Shown one piece after another: positions 20,578 to 29,644 of a DNA stretch of 64,000 nucleotides; the stretch's first letter is position 1, and each line of letters opens with the position of its first letter. The translations under genes were made by a program, and so were the position numbers. Origin of the DNA: Sphingobium sp. TKS (lineage in GTDB: Bacteria > Pseudomonadota > Alphaproteobacteria > Sphingomonadales > Sphingomonadaceae). Where the stretch lies: positions 747,001-811,000 of the forward strand of contig NZ_CP005083.1 of the NCBI RefSeq assembly GCF_001563265.1, given 5' to 3'. A model generated the notes under the pieces. That model did not search any database. It worked only from the letters and a program-made list of their open reading frames with translations, and was not told where the DNA came from.

Positions 20578-21036
20578 ATGACTGACATGCCGACTCCGCT
20601 CCATCTGGGCCAGACCAGTGCCCTGCCCGCACGTCCCGAAGACGCCGTGCTGGACTATGTGCCCAATCCCAGGCCGGGAAAGCCCTATCTGGTGCGCTTC
20701 ACCGCGCCCGAATTCACCTCGCTCTGCCCGGTGACGGGGCAGCCGGATTTCGCGCATCTGGTGATCGACTATGCGCCCGCCGCGACCATCGTCGAATCGA
20801 AATCGCTGAAGCTGTTCCTGGGGGCGTTCCGCAACCATGCCGCTTTCCATGAGGATTGCACCGTGGGAATCGGGGAGCGGCTGTTCGTGGAGATGAATCC
20901 GCTCTGGCTGCGCATCGGCGGCTATTGGTATCCGCGTGGCGGGATTCCGATCGACGTGTTCTGGCAGTCGGGGGAGCCGCCCGCCGGACTTTGGCTGCCT
21001 TCGCAGGATGTGCCGGGCTATCGCGGGCGGGGGTAA
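20578..21036 (+). CDS. queF: NADPH-dependent 7-cyano-7-deazaguanine reductase
   Basis: QueF reduces preQ0 to preQ1 with NADPH in the synthesis of the tRNA base queuosine. The 152-residue product is the short (type I) form. The thioimide-forming cysteine is Cys50 in [12 protein letters not shown], with Asp57 nearby, and the QueF motif follows as [21 protein letters not shown]. The ATG at 20578 fits the family; an in-frame ATG at 20548 adds ten unconserved residues. Other queuosine genes are not in the window. Confidence 0.95.
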   Translation: MTDMPTPLHLGQTSALPARPEDAVLDYVPNPRPGKPYLVRFTAPEFTSLCPVTGQPDFAHLVIDYAPAATIVESKSLKLFLGAFRNHAAFHEDCTVGIGERLFVEMNPLWLRIGGYWYPRGGIPIDVFWQSGEPPAGLWLPSQDVPGYRGRG

Positions 21037-21054
21037 GTTCGCCCGAAGAGAATC

Positions 21055-21078
21055 GTGCTCCTGCCTTCGCAGGAGCAC
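21055..21078. repeat. Hairpin repeat after queF
   Basis: A perfect 10-bp stem GTGCTCCTGC / GCAGGAGCAC with a CTTC loop lies 18 nt after queF. It is the same unit as in the repeats at 2054 and 14078. No T tract follows, so its role as a terminator is doubtful. Confidence 0.75.
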
Positions 21079-21248
21079 GGGATATTTGCGGCCCGGCCTG
21101 TTGTTTGACAAACGGACAACAACATTCGACCAACGACATCGGCGGCGGGACGCCCGGCTTGACCGACAGGCCGAAACAGCCGATCCCCCTGTCATCATGG
21201 CGCGCGCCCTTCGCCGCGCCGTTCCAACGTGTCGGAGTTGCGAACCTC

Positions 21249-23894
21249 ATGTCCTTTTCGAAGATTCTTCCGCTGATGCTGGCGGCTGCGCCCCTTGCCA
21301 TGGCGGTGCCGGCCTTGGCGCAGACGGCGCCTGCCGGCCCCGCTGCCGGCGTCACCACCCAATTGCCGCGTGGCGCCGCGCCCAGCCATTATGCGATTCA
21401 GGTCACGCCCGATGCGGCGAACCTCAAATTCACCGGCAAGGTGACGATCGACATCACCGTGGCGCAGGCCATGCCCGCGCTGGTGCTGAACGCCGCCGAT
21501 CTGACGGTGAGCGGCGTCACGCTCACCCCCGCAAAGGGCAAGGCGGTGAAGGGAACCGCCAAGGTCGACGCCGATGCGCAGACCGTGACCTTCGATTTCG
21601 GCAAGCCGGTCCAGCCTGGCAGCTACAAGCTCGCCATCGATTATGCGGGCATCATCAACACGCAGGCGAACGGCCTGTTCGCGCTCGACTATACCGACAA
21701 TGACGGCAAGGCGAAGCGTGCCCTCTTCACCCAGTTCGAGGCGCCCGATGCCCGCCGCTTCGTGCCGAGCTTCGACGAACCGAGCTACAAGGCGACCTTC
21801 GACCTGAGCGCCGTCATCCCCGCCGATCAGCTTGCGGTCAGCAACATGCCGGTCAAGAGCAGCACCGATGCGGCCGGCGGCAGGAAGCTGGTCACTTTCG
21901 GCACCTCCCCCAAAATGTCCTCCTATCTGCTATTCTTCGGCCTGGGCGAGCTGGAGCGCGCCACAAAACAAGCAGGCGCGACCGAAGTCGGCGTGATCAC
22001 CGGCAAGGGCAATACCGACAAGGCGCAACTGGCGCTCGACGCGTCGGCGGCGATCCTGCCTTATTATAACGACTATTTCGGCGTGCCCTTCCCGCTGCCC
22101 AAGCTGGATAACGTCGCCGGGCCGGGACAGAGCCAGTTCTTCTCCGCCATGGAGAATTGGGGCGCGATCTTCACCTTCGAACGCGCACTGCTGGTCGATC
22201 CGCGCTTTACCTCCGAAAGCACGCGTCGGGTGATCTACTCCATCGTCGCGCATGAAATGGCGCACCAGTGGTTTGGCGACCTCGTCACCATGGCCTGGTG
22301 GGACGATCTCTGGCTGAACGAAGGTTTTGCAAGCTGGATGGCGACCAAGGTCACGGACAAGCTGAACCCCGAATGGGAAATGCTGCTCTCCCGCGTCAAC
22401 GGCCGCGAGCGCGCGATGAGCCTCGATTCGCTGGTGACGACCCATCCGATCCTCCAGAAGATCCATACCGTCGATGAGGTGAATCAGGCCTTTGACGACA
22501 TCACCTATGAAAAGGGTGAGGCGGTCATCACCATGCTGGAGGGCTTTGCCGGGGAGGATGCGTGGCGCTCGGGCATCCGCGCCTATATGAAGCAGCATGC
22601 CTATGGGAACACCGTGACCGACGATCTTTGGAAGGCGGTCGAGGGCGCGGGCGCCAAGGGCGTGGTCGGCATCGCGCATGACTTCACCAGCCAGCCGGGC
22701 ATTCCGCTGGTGAAGGTGGACTCGGCCCAATGCCAGGGCGGTTCGACCCTGCTGTCGCTGAGCCAAGGCGAGTTCAGCCGCGATCGCAAGGACAAGACGC
22801 CGCTTCGCTGGAATGTGCCGGTCATGGCCCAGACCATCGGCGGAACCCAGCAGCAACTGATCCTCAATGGCAGCGCGCAGGTCACGCTGCCCGGTTGCGG
22901 CGCTTATGTGATCAATGCGGGGCAGACGGGCTATTATCGCTCGCTCTATCCGGAAACGAACGTCAAGGCGCTGGCGAAGGACTTCACCAAGCTCGCCTCC
23001 ATGGATCAGATCGGCCTGTTGGCGGATAATTTCCAATTGGGGCTGGGCGGCTACCAGCCCATGGGTCTGGCGCTCGACCTGATCGACGCCGTGCCCGTCA
23101 ATGCCAGCCCAGCCGTGCTGGCCGAGGTGCCGGGCTATCTCGACAGCGCGCATAGCATGCTGGAGAGCGACAAGGCGGCGCAGGCGCGGGTCGCGGCCTA
23201 TGCCTCGAAGAAGCTCAGTCCAGTGCTGGCGACCGTCGGCTTCGACGCGAAGCCGGGTGAAAATCCGCAGGTGCCGGTGCTGCGTTCGGCGCTGGTGTCG
23301 ACGCTGGGCGGCATGGGCGACAAGGCCGTGGTGGCCGAGGCGAACAAGCGCTTTGCCGCGCTGGCGGGCAATCCGGCGGCGCTGGATGGGCCGCTGCGCA
23401 ATGTCTGGCTGCGGATCATCGCGGAAAATGCCGATGCGGCGACCTGGGAGAAGCTGCGTGGCCTCGCCAATGGGGCGAAGACGGACCTTGAAAAGAGTAC
23501 GACCTTCGCGCTGCTGGGCGTCGCGAAGGATGAGGCGCTGGCGGGCAAGGCGCTCGACCTCGCCATGACCGACGAGCCGGGCAAGACCACCAGCGCGGCG
23601 ATCATCTCCGCCGTGGGCGGGGAGCATTCGATGCTGGCGGTCGACTATGTGCTGGCGCATCGCCAGCAATATGAGGCGATGATCGACGTGTCGGCGCGGT
23701 CCCAGGCGATCGCGCGGCTGGGCGGCAATTCCGCCGATCCGGCGATGGTGACGAAGCTGGATGGCTATGCGAGCCAGTATCTGACGCCGGAATCGCGCAA
23801 GGTGGTGGATCGCTCCATCGCCGCGATCAAGACGCGGATCGAGACGCGGGCACGGCTCAAGCCCGCGCTGCTGGCCTGGTTCGCCAAGAAGTGA
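21249..23894 (+). CDS. M1 family metallo-aminopeptidase, secreted
   Basis: A zinc aminopeptidase of 881 residues with a signal peptide (residues 1-24, ending VPALAQ), so it should work in the periplasm or outside. The exopeptidase motif is SAMENWGAIFTFE, and the zinc site is VAHEMAHQWFGD (His335, Glu336, His339) with the third ligand Glu358 in LWLNEGFASW. A C-terminal ERAP1-like helical domain covers the second half. It removes N-terminal residues from peptides. The long open frame extends upstream into queF, but the ATG at 21249 starts the signal peptide. Confidence 0.92.
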   Translation: MSFSKILPLMLAAAPLAMAVPALAQTAPAGPAAGVTTQLPRGAAPSHYAIQVTPDAANLKFTGKVTIDITVAQAMPALVLNAADLTVSGVTLTPAKGKAVKGTAKVDADAQTVTFDFGKPVQPGSYKLAIDYAGIINTQANGLFALDYTDNDGKAKRALFTQFEAPDARRFVPSFDEPSYKATFDLSAVIPADQLAVSNMPVKSSTDAAGGRKLVTFGTSPKMSSYLLFFGLGELERATKQAGATEVGVITGKGNTDKAQLALDASAAILPYYNDYFGVPFPLPKLDNVAGPGQSQFFSAMENWGAIFTFERALLVDPRFTSESTRRVIYSIVAHEMAHQWFGDLVTMAWWDDLWLNEGFASWMATKVTDKLNPEWEMLLSRVNGRERAMSLDSLVTTHPILQKIHTVDEVNQAFDDITYEKGEAVITMLEGFAGEDAWRSGIRAYMKQHAYGNTVTDDLWKAVEGAGAKGVVGIAHDFTSQPGIPLVKVDSAQCQGGSTLLSLSQGEFSRDRKDKTPLRWNVPVMAQTIGGTQQQLILNGSAQVTLPGCGAYVINAGQTGYYRSLYPETNVKALAKDFTKLASMDQIGLLADNFQLGLGGYQPMGLALDLIDAVPVNASPAVLAEVPGYLDSAHSMLESDKAAQARVAAYASKKLSPVLATVGFDAKPGENPQVPVLRSALVSTLGGMGDKAVVAEANKRFAALAGNPAALDGPLRNVWLRIIAENADAATWEKLRGLANGAKTDLEKSTTFALLGVAKDEALAGKALDLAMTDEPGKTTSAAIISAVGGEHSMLAVDYVLAHRQQYEAMIDVSARSQAIARLGGNSADPAMVTKLDGYASQYLTPESRKVVDRSIAAIKTRIETRARLKPALLAWFAKK

Positions 23895-23940
23895 GATTGG
23901 GGGCGGTGGAGCGATCTGCCGCCCTTCTTCTTGGAGCGCG

Positions 23941-25257
23941 CTACAGCAACCGCCGCTCAAACGCGCCCCGTTCCAGCTCTTCCCGGAAATCGGGATGAGC
24001 AATCCCGATCAGTGCGCGGGCGCGTTCCGATAGCGTCTTGCCCTTCATGTCGACCCAGCCATATTCGGTGACGACGATATGCGTATCGGTGCGCGGCGTC
24101 GTCACCGGCCCAGCGAGCCAGGGCACGATCCGCGAAACCGTCCCCTTGGCCGCAGTCGAGTGGCAGGCGATGATCGACCGGCCGCCCTTCGACGCATAGG
24201 CGCCGCGCACGAAATCGAGCTGGCCGCCAGTGCCGCTATATTGGCGCCCATTCATATATTCGGAATTGCAGGCGCCGCTCAGGTCGACCTGAATGGTGGC
24301 GTTGACCGAAATCACCCGGTCGTTTTGCGCGATGATGTGCGGTGCGTTCACATGCTCGACCGGATGCGCCGCCAGTGCCGGATTATCATGCAGGAAGTCG
24401 TAAAGCCCCTGGTCGCCCATGGCGAAGGTGAAGACCGAGCGGCCCGGATGGATGCTTTTCCGGCTGTTGTCGACCACGCCCGCCTTGATCAGGCTGACGA
24501 GGCCGGGGGTGAGCAGTTCGGTGTGGATGCCGAGCTGCCGATGATCCATCAACGCGGCGCAGACCGCGTCCGGCACGGCGCCGATGCCCATTTGCAGGCA
24601 GGCGCCGTCCCCCACCATCTCCGCGATGATGGCGCCGATCGCTTCGTCATTGGCGGTGCGCGGCAGGGGCGGGATCTGCACCAGCGGGGCGTGGTTTTCC
24701 ACGATCGCCGTGACTGCCGAGAGCGGGATTTTGCAGTCGCCATGGACATAGGGCATGGCGGGATTGACCTCGACGATCAGCCGGGCGCCGCTGCGCGCGA
24801 CCATCAGCGCATAGTCGGTGTTGGTGCCCAGGCTGAAGCAGCCGTCGGCGTCCATTGGCGAGACGGTGACGAACAGCGTGTCGACGCGAAGATGTTCGGT
24901 CAGGACGCGGGGAATCTGGTGGAACTGGACGGGAAGCGTCTCGACAAGATTGTGCGTGGTGCCGGCGCGCAGGGCGTCCGTGTTGCGCTCGACGCCGCCA
25001 TGGAAGAGGCTGACATGGCGGATGCGGTCGCTGAGGTCGGGCGAGAGGATCGACTGGCTCGCGCTGGCGCAGGCGAGCATGCAGTAGAGCGTGCCATTGG
25101 TGAGGTCGCCGGAGCGGACGCGGTCGGCCAGCGCGTCCATCAAGGCAGGCGGGTAGCTGACGGCGAGGCCGACGACCATCTTCGCGCCGTCGGGGACCAG
25201 CGCGGCCGCCTGCGCGGCGGTCATGGTCTTGGCGCGGTAATTTTCTGTGATGGGCAT
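23941..25257 (-). CDS. Acetyl-CoA hydrolase/transferase family protein
   Basis: The 438-residue product belongs to the acetyl-CoA hydrolase/4-hydroxybutyrate CoA-transferase family. It shows GLAVSYPPALMDAL near the N-terminus, CLQMGIGAVPDAVCAAL, and the closing VVTEYGWVDMKGKTLSERARALIGIAHPDFRE. Such enzymes move CoA between acyl groups through a glutamyl-CoA intermediate. The actual acyl substrate is not evident. The start at 25257 (MPITENYRAKTM) has AGTAGG just upstream; the frame is open further but with no family match. It is convergent with the aminopeptidase gene. Confidence 0.87.
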   Translation of the reverse strand: MPITENYRAKTMTAAQAAALVPDGAKMVVGLAVSYPPALMDALADRVRSGDLTNGTLYCMLACASASQSILSPDLSDRIRHVSLFHGGVERNTDALRAGTTHNLVETLPVQFHQIPRVLTEHLRVDTLFVTVSPMDADGCFSLGTNTDYALMVARSGARLIVEVNPAMPYVHGDCKIPLSAVTAIVENHAPLVQIPPLPRTANDEAIGAIIAEMVGDGACLQMGIGAVPDAVCAALMDHRQLGIHTELLTPGLVSLIKAGVVDNSRKSIHPGRSVFTFAMGDQGLYDFLHDNPALAAHPVEHVNAPHIIAQNDRVISVNATIQVDLSGACNSEYMNGRQYSGTGGQLDFVRGAYASKGGRSIIACHSTAAKGTVSRIVPWLAGPVTTPRTDTHIVVTEYGWVDMKGKTLSERARALIGIAHPDFREELERGAFERRLL

Positions 25258-25376
25258 CCTACTCTCCCCGGACTTTTGGGAGATTGTCGCGCTGTTGGCA
25301 CGGGAGCGCAATGGCGACGAAAGTAGGGGGTGGGCCTTAAAGGCCATCCCCCGACCCCGCCGAAGGGAGGGTGCCT

Positions 25377-26450
25377 TTAGCGGGCTATGCCGAGCGCCCT
25401 GGCGATGTCGTCCCACGCGACCAGCTTGAAATTCTGGGCCGCCGTGGCGTTGTGGCCGTCCTGCGCTACGAACAGCCCGCCGGGATAGTTCGGCCCGAAA
25501 TCCCCCAGCATCAGGTCGATGCCGTCGGTTTCCTCCGACCCGCCAATGGCGCCATCGACCACGCGGAATCGGCCGGCATAGCCGTCGTCGCTCAGGCGAT
25601 AGGCGACATAGGCGTTGTCGCCCTGGCTGGAGACGAGGACATAGCCGTCTTTCTCGCCCATGGGCGCGATGGCGACGCCTTCGGCATCCATGACAAGGTT
25701 CTTGCCGTCCGCCGCCGCGATCTTCGTCGGCGCGGCCGGGCCGGTCGGCCGGGCGTCGAAGCGCCAGAGGCCGACATCTTCCTCCGCCACATAGAGGATG
25801 CCGGTGCGGTCATCGACCGCGCAGCCTTCGGACTGGGTGCCGAGTTTCATGGTCCGGACGATCCTGCCGGTCGGCGCGGCGCCCGAGGTTTCGAGCGCGA
25901 TCTGGTTCACCGTGCCGTCCTTGAGCACGACGAAGGCGTAGGTCGCTTCCGGCGCGCCATAGAGGCAGATGCCATAGGCCTCCCCCTTGCCCGCATCGAC
26001 CTTGCCGAGCGTCGTCAGCCGGGCGGTGGCGGGGTCGAGGCGGAAGAGGGCGAGCCTGGCATTCGTCACATCATTGCGGTCGCTGGCGACGACGAGGATG
26101 CCGTTCCGGCCGTTGATCGTCACATTGTCGCGCAGGTCGACATTGTTGACCCGTCCCGCGTCGAGAAAGTCGCGGGTCTTGCCGTCGAGGCCATAGACAT
26201 AAAGCCCGGCCTTCTTGTCGGTGCCGACGATCAGGCTCTGCACAGGGTCGGCGGCGTTGCGCCAGATCGCCGGATCGTCCGCCGCATCGGCATTGGCCGT
26301 GCCGACGGGTGCTGTTTCCCCCCGTGCCGTGACGTTCACGGCGGGAGTGGCGTTGGCGATGCGCTGGGCCAAGGGCGGTTCGGTCGCCGTGGTGGCGCAG
26401 GCGCCGAGCAGAAGGACGGCGCAAAGCCCGGCAAATGAGCATCTGGTCAT
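25377..26450 (-). CDS. Beta-propeller phytase, predicted lipoprotein
   Basis: The 357-residue product has a lipoprotein signal (LLLGACATT, Cys18) and a 3-phytase/beta-propeller phytase body. Typical stretches are DDPAIWRNAADPVQSLIVGTDKKAGLYVYGLDGK, the acidic EGCAVDD and VAEEDVGLWRF calcium-site strands, and ETDGIDLMLGDFGPNYPGGLFVAQDGHN. These calcium-dependent enzymes release phosphate from phytate. The start at 26450 follows GGGGGGGAATCC. It diverges from a TonB-dependent receptor, and a Pho-box-like repeat lies 42 nt upstream. Phosphate-starvation induction is inferred. Confidence 0.92.
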   Translation of the reverse strand: MTRCSFAGLCAVLLLGACATTATEPPLAQRIANATPAVNVTARGETAPVGTANADAADDPAIWRNAADPVQSLIVGTDKKAGLYVYGLDGKTRDFLDAGRVNNVDLRDNVTINGRNGILVVASDRNDVTNARLALFRLDPATARLTTLGKVDAGKGEAYGICLYGAPEATYAFVVLKDGTVNQIALETSGAAPTGRIVRTMKLGTQSEGCAVDDRTGILYVAEEDVGLWRFDARPTGPAAPTKIAAADGKNLVMDAEGVAIAPMGEKDGYVLVSSQGDNAYVAYRLSDDGYAGRFRVVDGAIGGSEETDGIDLMLGDFGPNYPGGLFVAQDGHNATAAQNFKLVAWDDIARALGIAR

Positions 26451-26491
26451 GGATTCCCCCCCCGTTTCGAGATGCTTCCTGGACATGCTCC

Positions 26492-26508
26492 ATGACAGGG
26501 ATGTGACG
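26492..26508 (-). promoter_or_regulatory. Pho-box-like site facing the phytase gene
   Basis: On the minus strand two half-sites, CGTCAC and TGTCAT, lie 11 nt apart, as in the PhoB-binding direct repeats of alphaproteobacteria. The site lies 42 nt upstream of the phytase ATG. Confidence 0.55.
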
Positions 26509-26532
26509 GGACAGGCGCAAATATTGGTCCAT

Positions 26533-26551
26533 ATGTCACTGATCTGTCACC
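26533..26551 (+). promoter_or_regulatory. Pho-box-like site facing the TonB receptor gene
   Basis: Two exact copies of TGTCAC start at 26534 and 26545, an 11-nt period, the pattern of a PhoB-binding box. The site lies about 80-100 nt upstream of the receptor's likely original ATG at 26634. Confidence 0.6.
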
Positions 26552-26692
26552 ATAATTTCATCTGGTTGTATTCCTGCCGCCCTAGGTGCCCCGCCAAGCC
26601 ATTTCGACAGGGCTGTTCCAACAGGGGGATATCATGCAGCATAAATTCGCCCGGCGCCGCGCCGGCGCCACATTCGTTCGCCTGAGCCTGGC

Positions 26693-29413
26693 ATGCGGTA
26701 TTGCGGGCTGGGCGTGGCATCGTCCGACGCCATGGCCCAACCCGCAATGGCGGCGCCCGCCGCTGAAGAGGATATGGGCCAGATCGTCGTCACCGGCACC
26801 CGCCCGATCGCTGAATCCGAAGCCGCCGCGCTGGAAATCCAGAAGAACAGCGATTCTCTGGTCACGGTCGCCGCGTCCGATTCCGTGGGCCGCCTGCCCG
26901 ACCAGAATATCGCCCAGGCCGCCAGCCGCCTGCCCGGCATCAGCGTCGAGCGCGACCAGGGTCAGGCCCGCTACATCAACCTGCGCGGCGCGCCCAAGAC
27001 CTGGACCACCCTGTCGTTCGACGGCATCAACGTGGTGAGCCCGGAAGGTCGCGACGCTCGCTTCGATTCCATCCCGTCCGCCATCGCGGGCAAGATCATC
27101 GTGTCCAAGGCGGTGACGCCCGACATGCCGGGCGAAACGGTTGCGGGCAATGTCAACGTCATCACCCGGTCGGCCTTCGATTATGACGGCTTCCATCTGG
27201 CGGGCAAGGGCGGCCTTGGCTTTGCCGAGCTTGGCGACAAGCGGGAATATGAAGGGGCGCTGGTCGTTTCCAACCGCTTCCAGACCAGCATCGGGGAGAT
27301 CGGCGTGCTGCTGTCGGGCAGCTATTATGAACGCAACATGGTCACCGACAATTTCGAGACCGATTATGAGCGGGTAGGGGCACAGGATAGCCGGCCCGGC
27401 AACGAGACCCGTTTCTGGGCGCACGAGGCCGAGAACAAGCTGTATCGCCTGACCCGCAAGAACTGGTCCGTCTCGGGCCGGGTCGACTGGAAGCCGGACG
27501 CGCAGAACACGGTCTCGCTGCGTTCGATCTACACCATCTTCACCGATGACGAGGCGCGGGACAATTACCGCTTCGATCTGGACGACCGCCAGAGCGACGG
27601 CTCGACCTCCTCGGCGGCCTGCGCGATCACGCCGAACGCGACGCCGACCAACAGCGGCTATGCCGACATCTGCATCGGCAACACGCCGCAACAGGGCACG
27701 GTCTACGGCATCGACATCCGTCAGCGCTCGACCCTGCGTGCCTTCCGCCAGTCGGTCTTCACCAACACGCTGGCGGGCGACCATGAATTTGCCGACGGCT
27801 GGAAGCTGAGCTGGGTCGGCAACTACACCGAATCGAAGGATGACCGCTCGGTCGTCGGTGAAGCGACCTGGGACAGCCCCAGCACGCGCAACCTGCGGCC
27901 GACCGTCGCCTATGATTTTTCCGACCCGAACCTGTCGCGCCTGACGCTTTACCGCACGCTGCAACTCGCCAGCCCGACACGCTACACCGCCGGTGCGCAG
28001 GTCACGGACGTCGACAGCTTCACCAAGCCGCTCTCGGGCTTCACCGTGCTGGACGCGGTCGACACGACCAAGGCCTATACCGGTCGCTTGGTGCTGGCGC
28101 GCGAGCTGGAGCATGCCACGCTGAAGGCGGGCATCCAGTATGACCGCCGCACCAAAATAGCCGACGAACAGCAGATCACGCTGACCGCCGCGCAGGCCGC
28201 GACGATCATGCCCACCGACTATAACCAGTTCTCGCTCGACCAGAAATTCCTGGGCGAGATCCCGATGGGCTACACCTTCCATTATTTCGACACGGACAAG
28301 ATGCGCGCCGCATCGAAAGCGGCCCAGGCTGCCTTCTCCTTCGCGCCGAACACCGGCAATAATTATGACGTGCGGGAGGAAATCCTTGCCGGCTTCCTGA
28401 TGGGCACATTCCGGTACGACTGGGGTTCGGTCATCGGCGGTGTGCGCGTCGAGCATATCAAGAACCGTGGTTCGGCCGTCGGCACCGTTGCGGGCGTCAG
28501 CGGTCTCGTCACGGCGGAAGCCACGCAGACGCTGGCCTTCCCCAGCCTGCACATCAATTATAATATCGACGACACGAAGAAGCTGCGCCTCTCCTTCAAC
28601 AGCGGCGCCGCCCGCGCAGACTATGACCAGTTGCGTCCCAATGTCGTCGTCAACGACAGCAACGAGACGATTTCCGGCGGCAATCCGGCGATCAAGCCCG
28701 AGCGCGCCTATGGCGTCGACGCCTATTTCGAGTGGTATCTGCGTCCGCAGGGCTATCTGATGATCGGCACCTTCTACAAGAAGATCGAGGATTTCCTCTA
28801 CACCTCTTCACGCACTTTCAATTCGAGCGCGCTCAACAGCAATGGCATCGATCGTTCGGGCTACAGGTTCAGCGGCCTGGTCAACGGCGGTTCGGGCCGC
28901 ATCTACGGCCTGGAAGCGGCCGCGCAGTTGCAGCTTGAGCCATGGACGGACAGCCTGGGCCTGCCCGAATTCCTCGGCGGCTTCGGCGTGTCGGCCAATG
29001 TTACGCTTAACAATAGCAAGGTGAATCTGCCCGGCCGCACGCTCCGCCTGCCCGGCACGTCGGACTTCGTCTACAATATCGGCGGCTATTACGAGAAATA
29101 TGGCCTGTCGATCCGCCTGCAATATCAGAACCGCAGCAAATGGCTGGATACGGTCGGTTCGCTGGCCGATGGCGGCGACACTTATTGGGACTCGGACGAC
29201 GAGCTGGATTTCTCGGCGCGCTATGCGGTGACGAAGAATTTCGAAATTTATTTCGACGCGTCGAACCTGCTCAACCATCCGGGCCGCCGCTTCTCCGATC
29301 CGGGCAGCCTGCTGCGCGCAAGCGGTGTGCAGGCGCCCAACACCAGCAACCAAACGATCGAGTGGGAGCGCTTTGGCCGCCGCTATACGGGCGGCATCCG
29401 GTTCAACTTCTGA
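26693..29413 (+). CDS. TonB-dependent receptor, signal peptide apparently frameshifted
   Basis: The product is a TonB-dependent outer-membrane receptor of the Xanthomonas/Caulobacter type (906 residues as read). The plug domain contains GQIVVTGTRP, VGRLPDQNIAQAASRLPGISVERDQGQARYINLRG and the strand NVNVITRS; the barrel ends GRRYTGGIRFNF, with terminal Phe. In this frame the protein starts inside the signal peptide. A typical signal-peptide start (MQHKFARRRAGATFVRLSLA) lies one frame over from ATG 26634, and the two join if one C is restored near 26706-26709. Context with a phytase suggests uptake of phytate or its breakdown products. Confidence 0.88.
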   Translation: MRYCGLGVASSDAMAQPAMAAPAAEEDMGQIVVTGTRPIAESEAAALEIQKNSDSLVTVAASDSVGRLPDQNIAQAASRLPGISVERDQGQARYINLRGAPKTWTTLSFDGINVVSPEGRDARFDSIPSAIAGKIIVSKAVTPDMPGETVAGNVNVITRSAFDYDGFHLAGKGGLGFAELGDKREYEGALVVSNRFQTSIGEIGVLLSGSYYERNMVTDNFETDYERVGAQDSRPGNETRFWAHEAENKLYRLTRKNWSVSGRVDWKPDAQNTVSLRSIYTIFTDDEARDNYRFDLDDRQSDGSTSSAACAITPNATPTNSGYADICIGNTPQQGTVYGIDIRQRSTLRAFRQSVFTNTLAGDHEFADGWKLSWVGNYTESKDDRSVVGEATWDSPSTRNLRPTVAYDFSDPNLSRLTLYRTLQLASPTRYTAGAQVTDVDSFTKPLSGFTVLDAVDTTKAYTGRLVLARELEHATLKAGIQYDRRTKIADEQQITLTAAQAATIMPTDYNQFSLDQKFLGEIPMGYTFHYFDTDKMRAASKAAQAAFSFAPNTGNNYDVREEILAGFLMGTFRYDWGSVIGGVRVEHIKNRGSAVGTVAGVSGLVTAEATQTLAFPSLHINYNIDDTKKLRLSFNSGAARADYDQLRPNVVVNDSNETISGGNPAIKPERAYGVDAYFEWYLRPQGYLMIGTFYKKIEDFLYTSSRTFNSSALNSNGIDRSGYRFSGLVNGGSGRIYGLEAAAQLQLEPWTDSLGLPEFLGGFGVSANVTLNNSKVNLPGRTLRLPGTSDFVYNIGGYYEKYGLSIRLQYQNRSKWLDTVGSLADGGDTYWDSDDELDFSARYAVTKNFEIYFDASNLLNHPGRRFSDPGSLLRASGVQAPNTSNQTIEWERFGRRYTGGIRFNF

Positions 29414-29435
29414 TCCGGCGGAATGGGATTGAGAA

Positions 29436-29465
29436 GGGGGCTGCCTTGGGGCGGCCCCCTTTTTG
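29436..29465 (+). terminator. Rho-independent terminator after the TonB receptor
   Basis: A stem GGGGGCTGCC / GGCGGCCCCC with a TTGG loop is followed by TTTTTGTT, 22 nt after the receptor stop. Confidence 0.88.
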
Positions 29466-29522
29466 TTGGATTCCAGGACGCATAGGATTTGGCCGAAAAT
29501 CGTCAGTTGCGGATGCGTGAGT

Positions 29523-29633
29523 CCTCCCCTCCCCTTCAGGGGAGGGGATTGAGGGGTGGGGGCGTGCTCCACGCGCAAACTCGGCCTATGGGGCACTCCC
29601 CCACCCCAACCGCTCCCCTGAAGGGGAGGGGCT
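29523..29633. repeat. Inverted pair of GC-rich intergenic repeats
   Basis: Two copies of a unit with the palindrome CCCCTTCAGGGG followed by a G-rich arm (GAGGGGTGGGGG type) face each other: 29523-29565 and, inverted, 29591-29633. They lie between the convergent receptor and OPT genes. This unit differs from the CCTGCGAAGGCAGG family elsewhere in the window. Confidence 0.75.
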
Positions 29634-29644
29634 TAATGGCAGCT

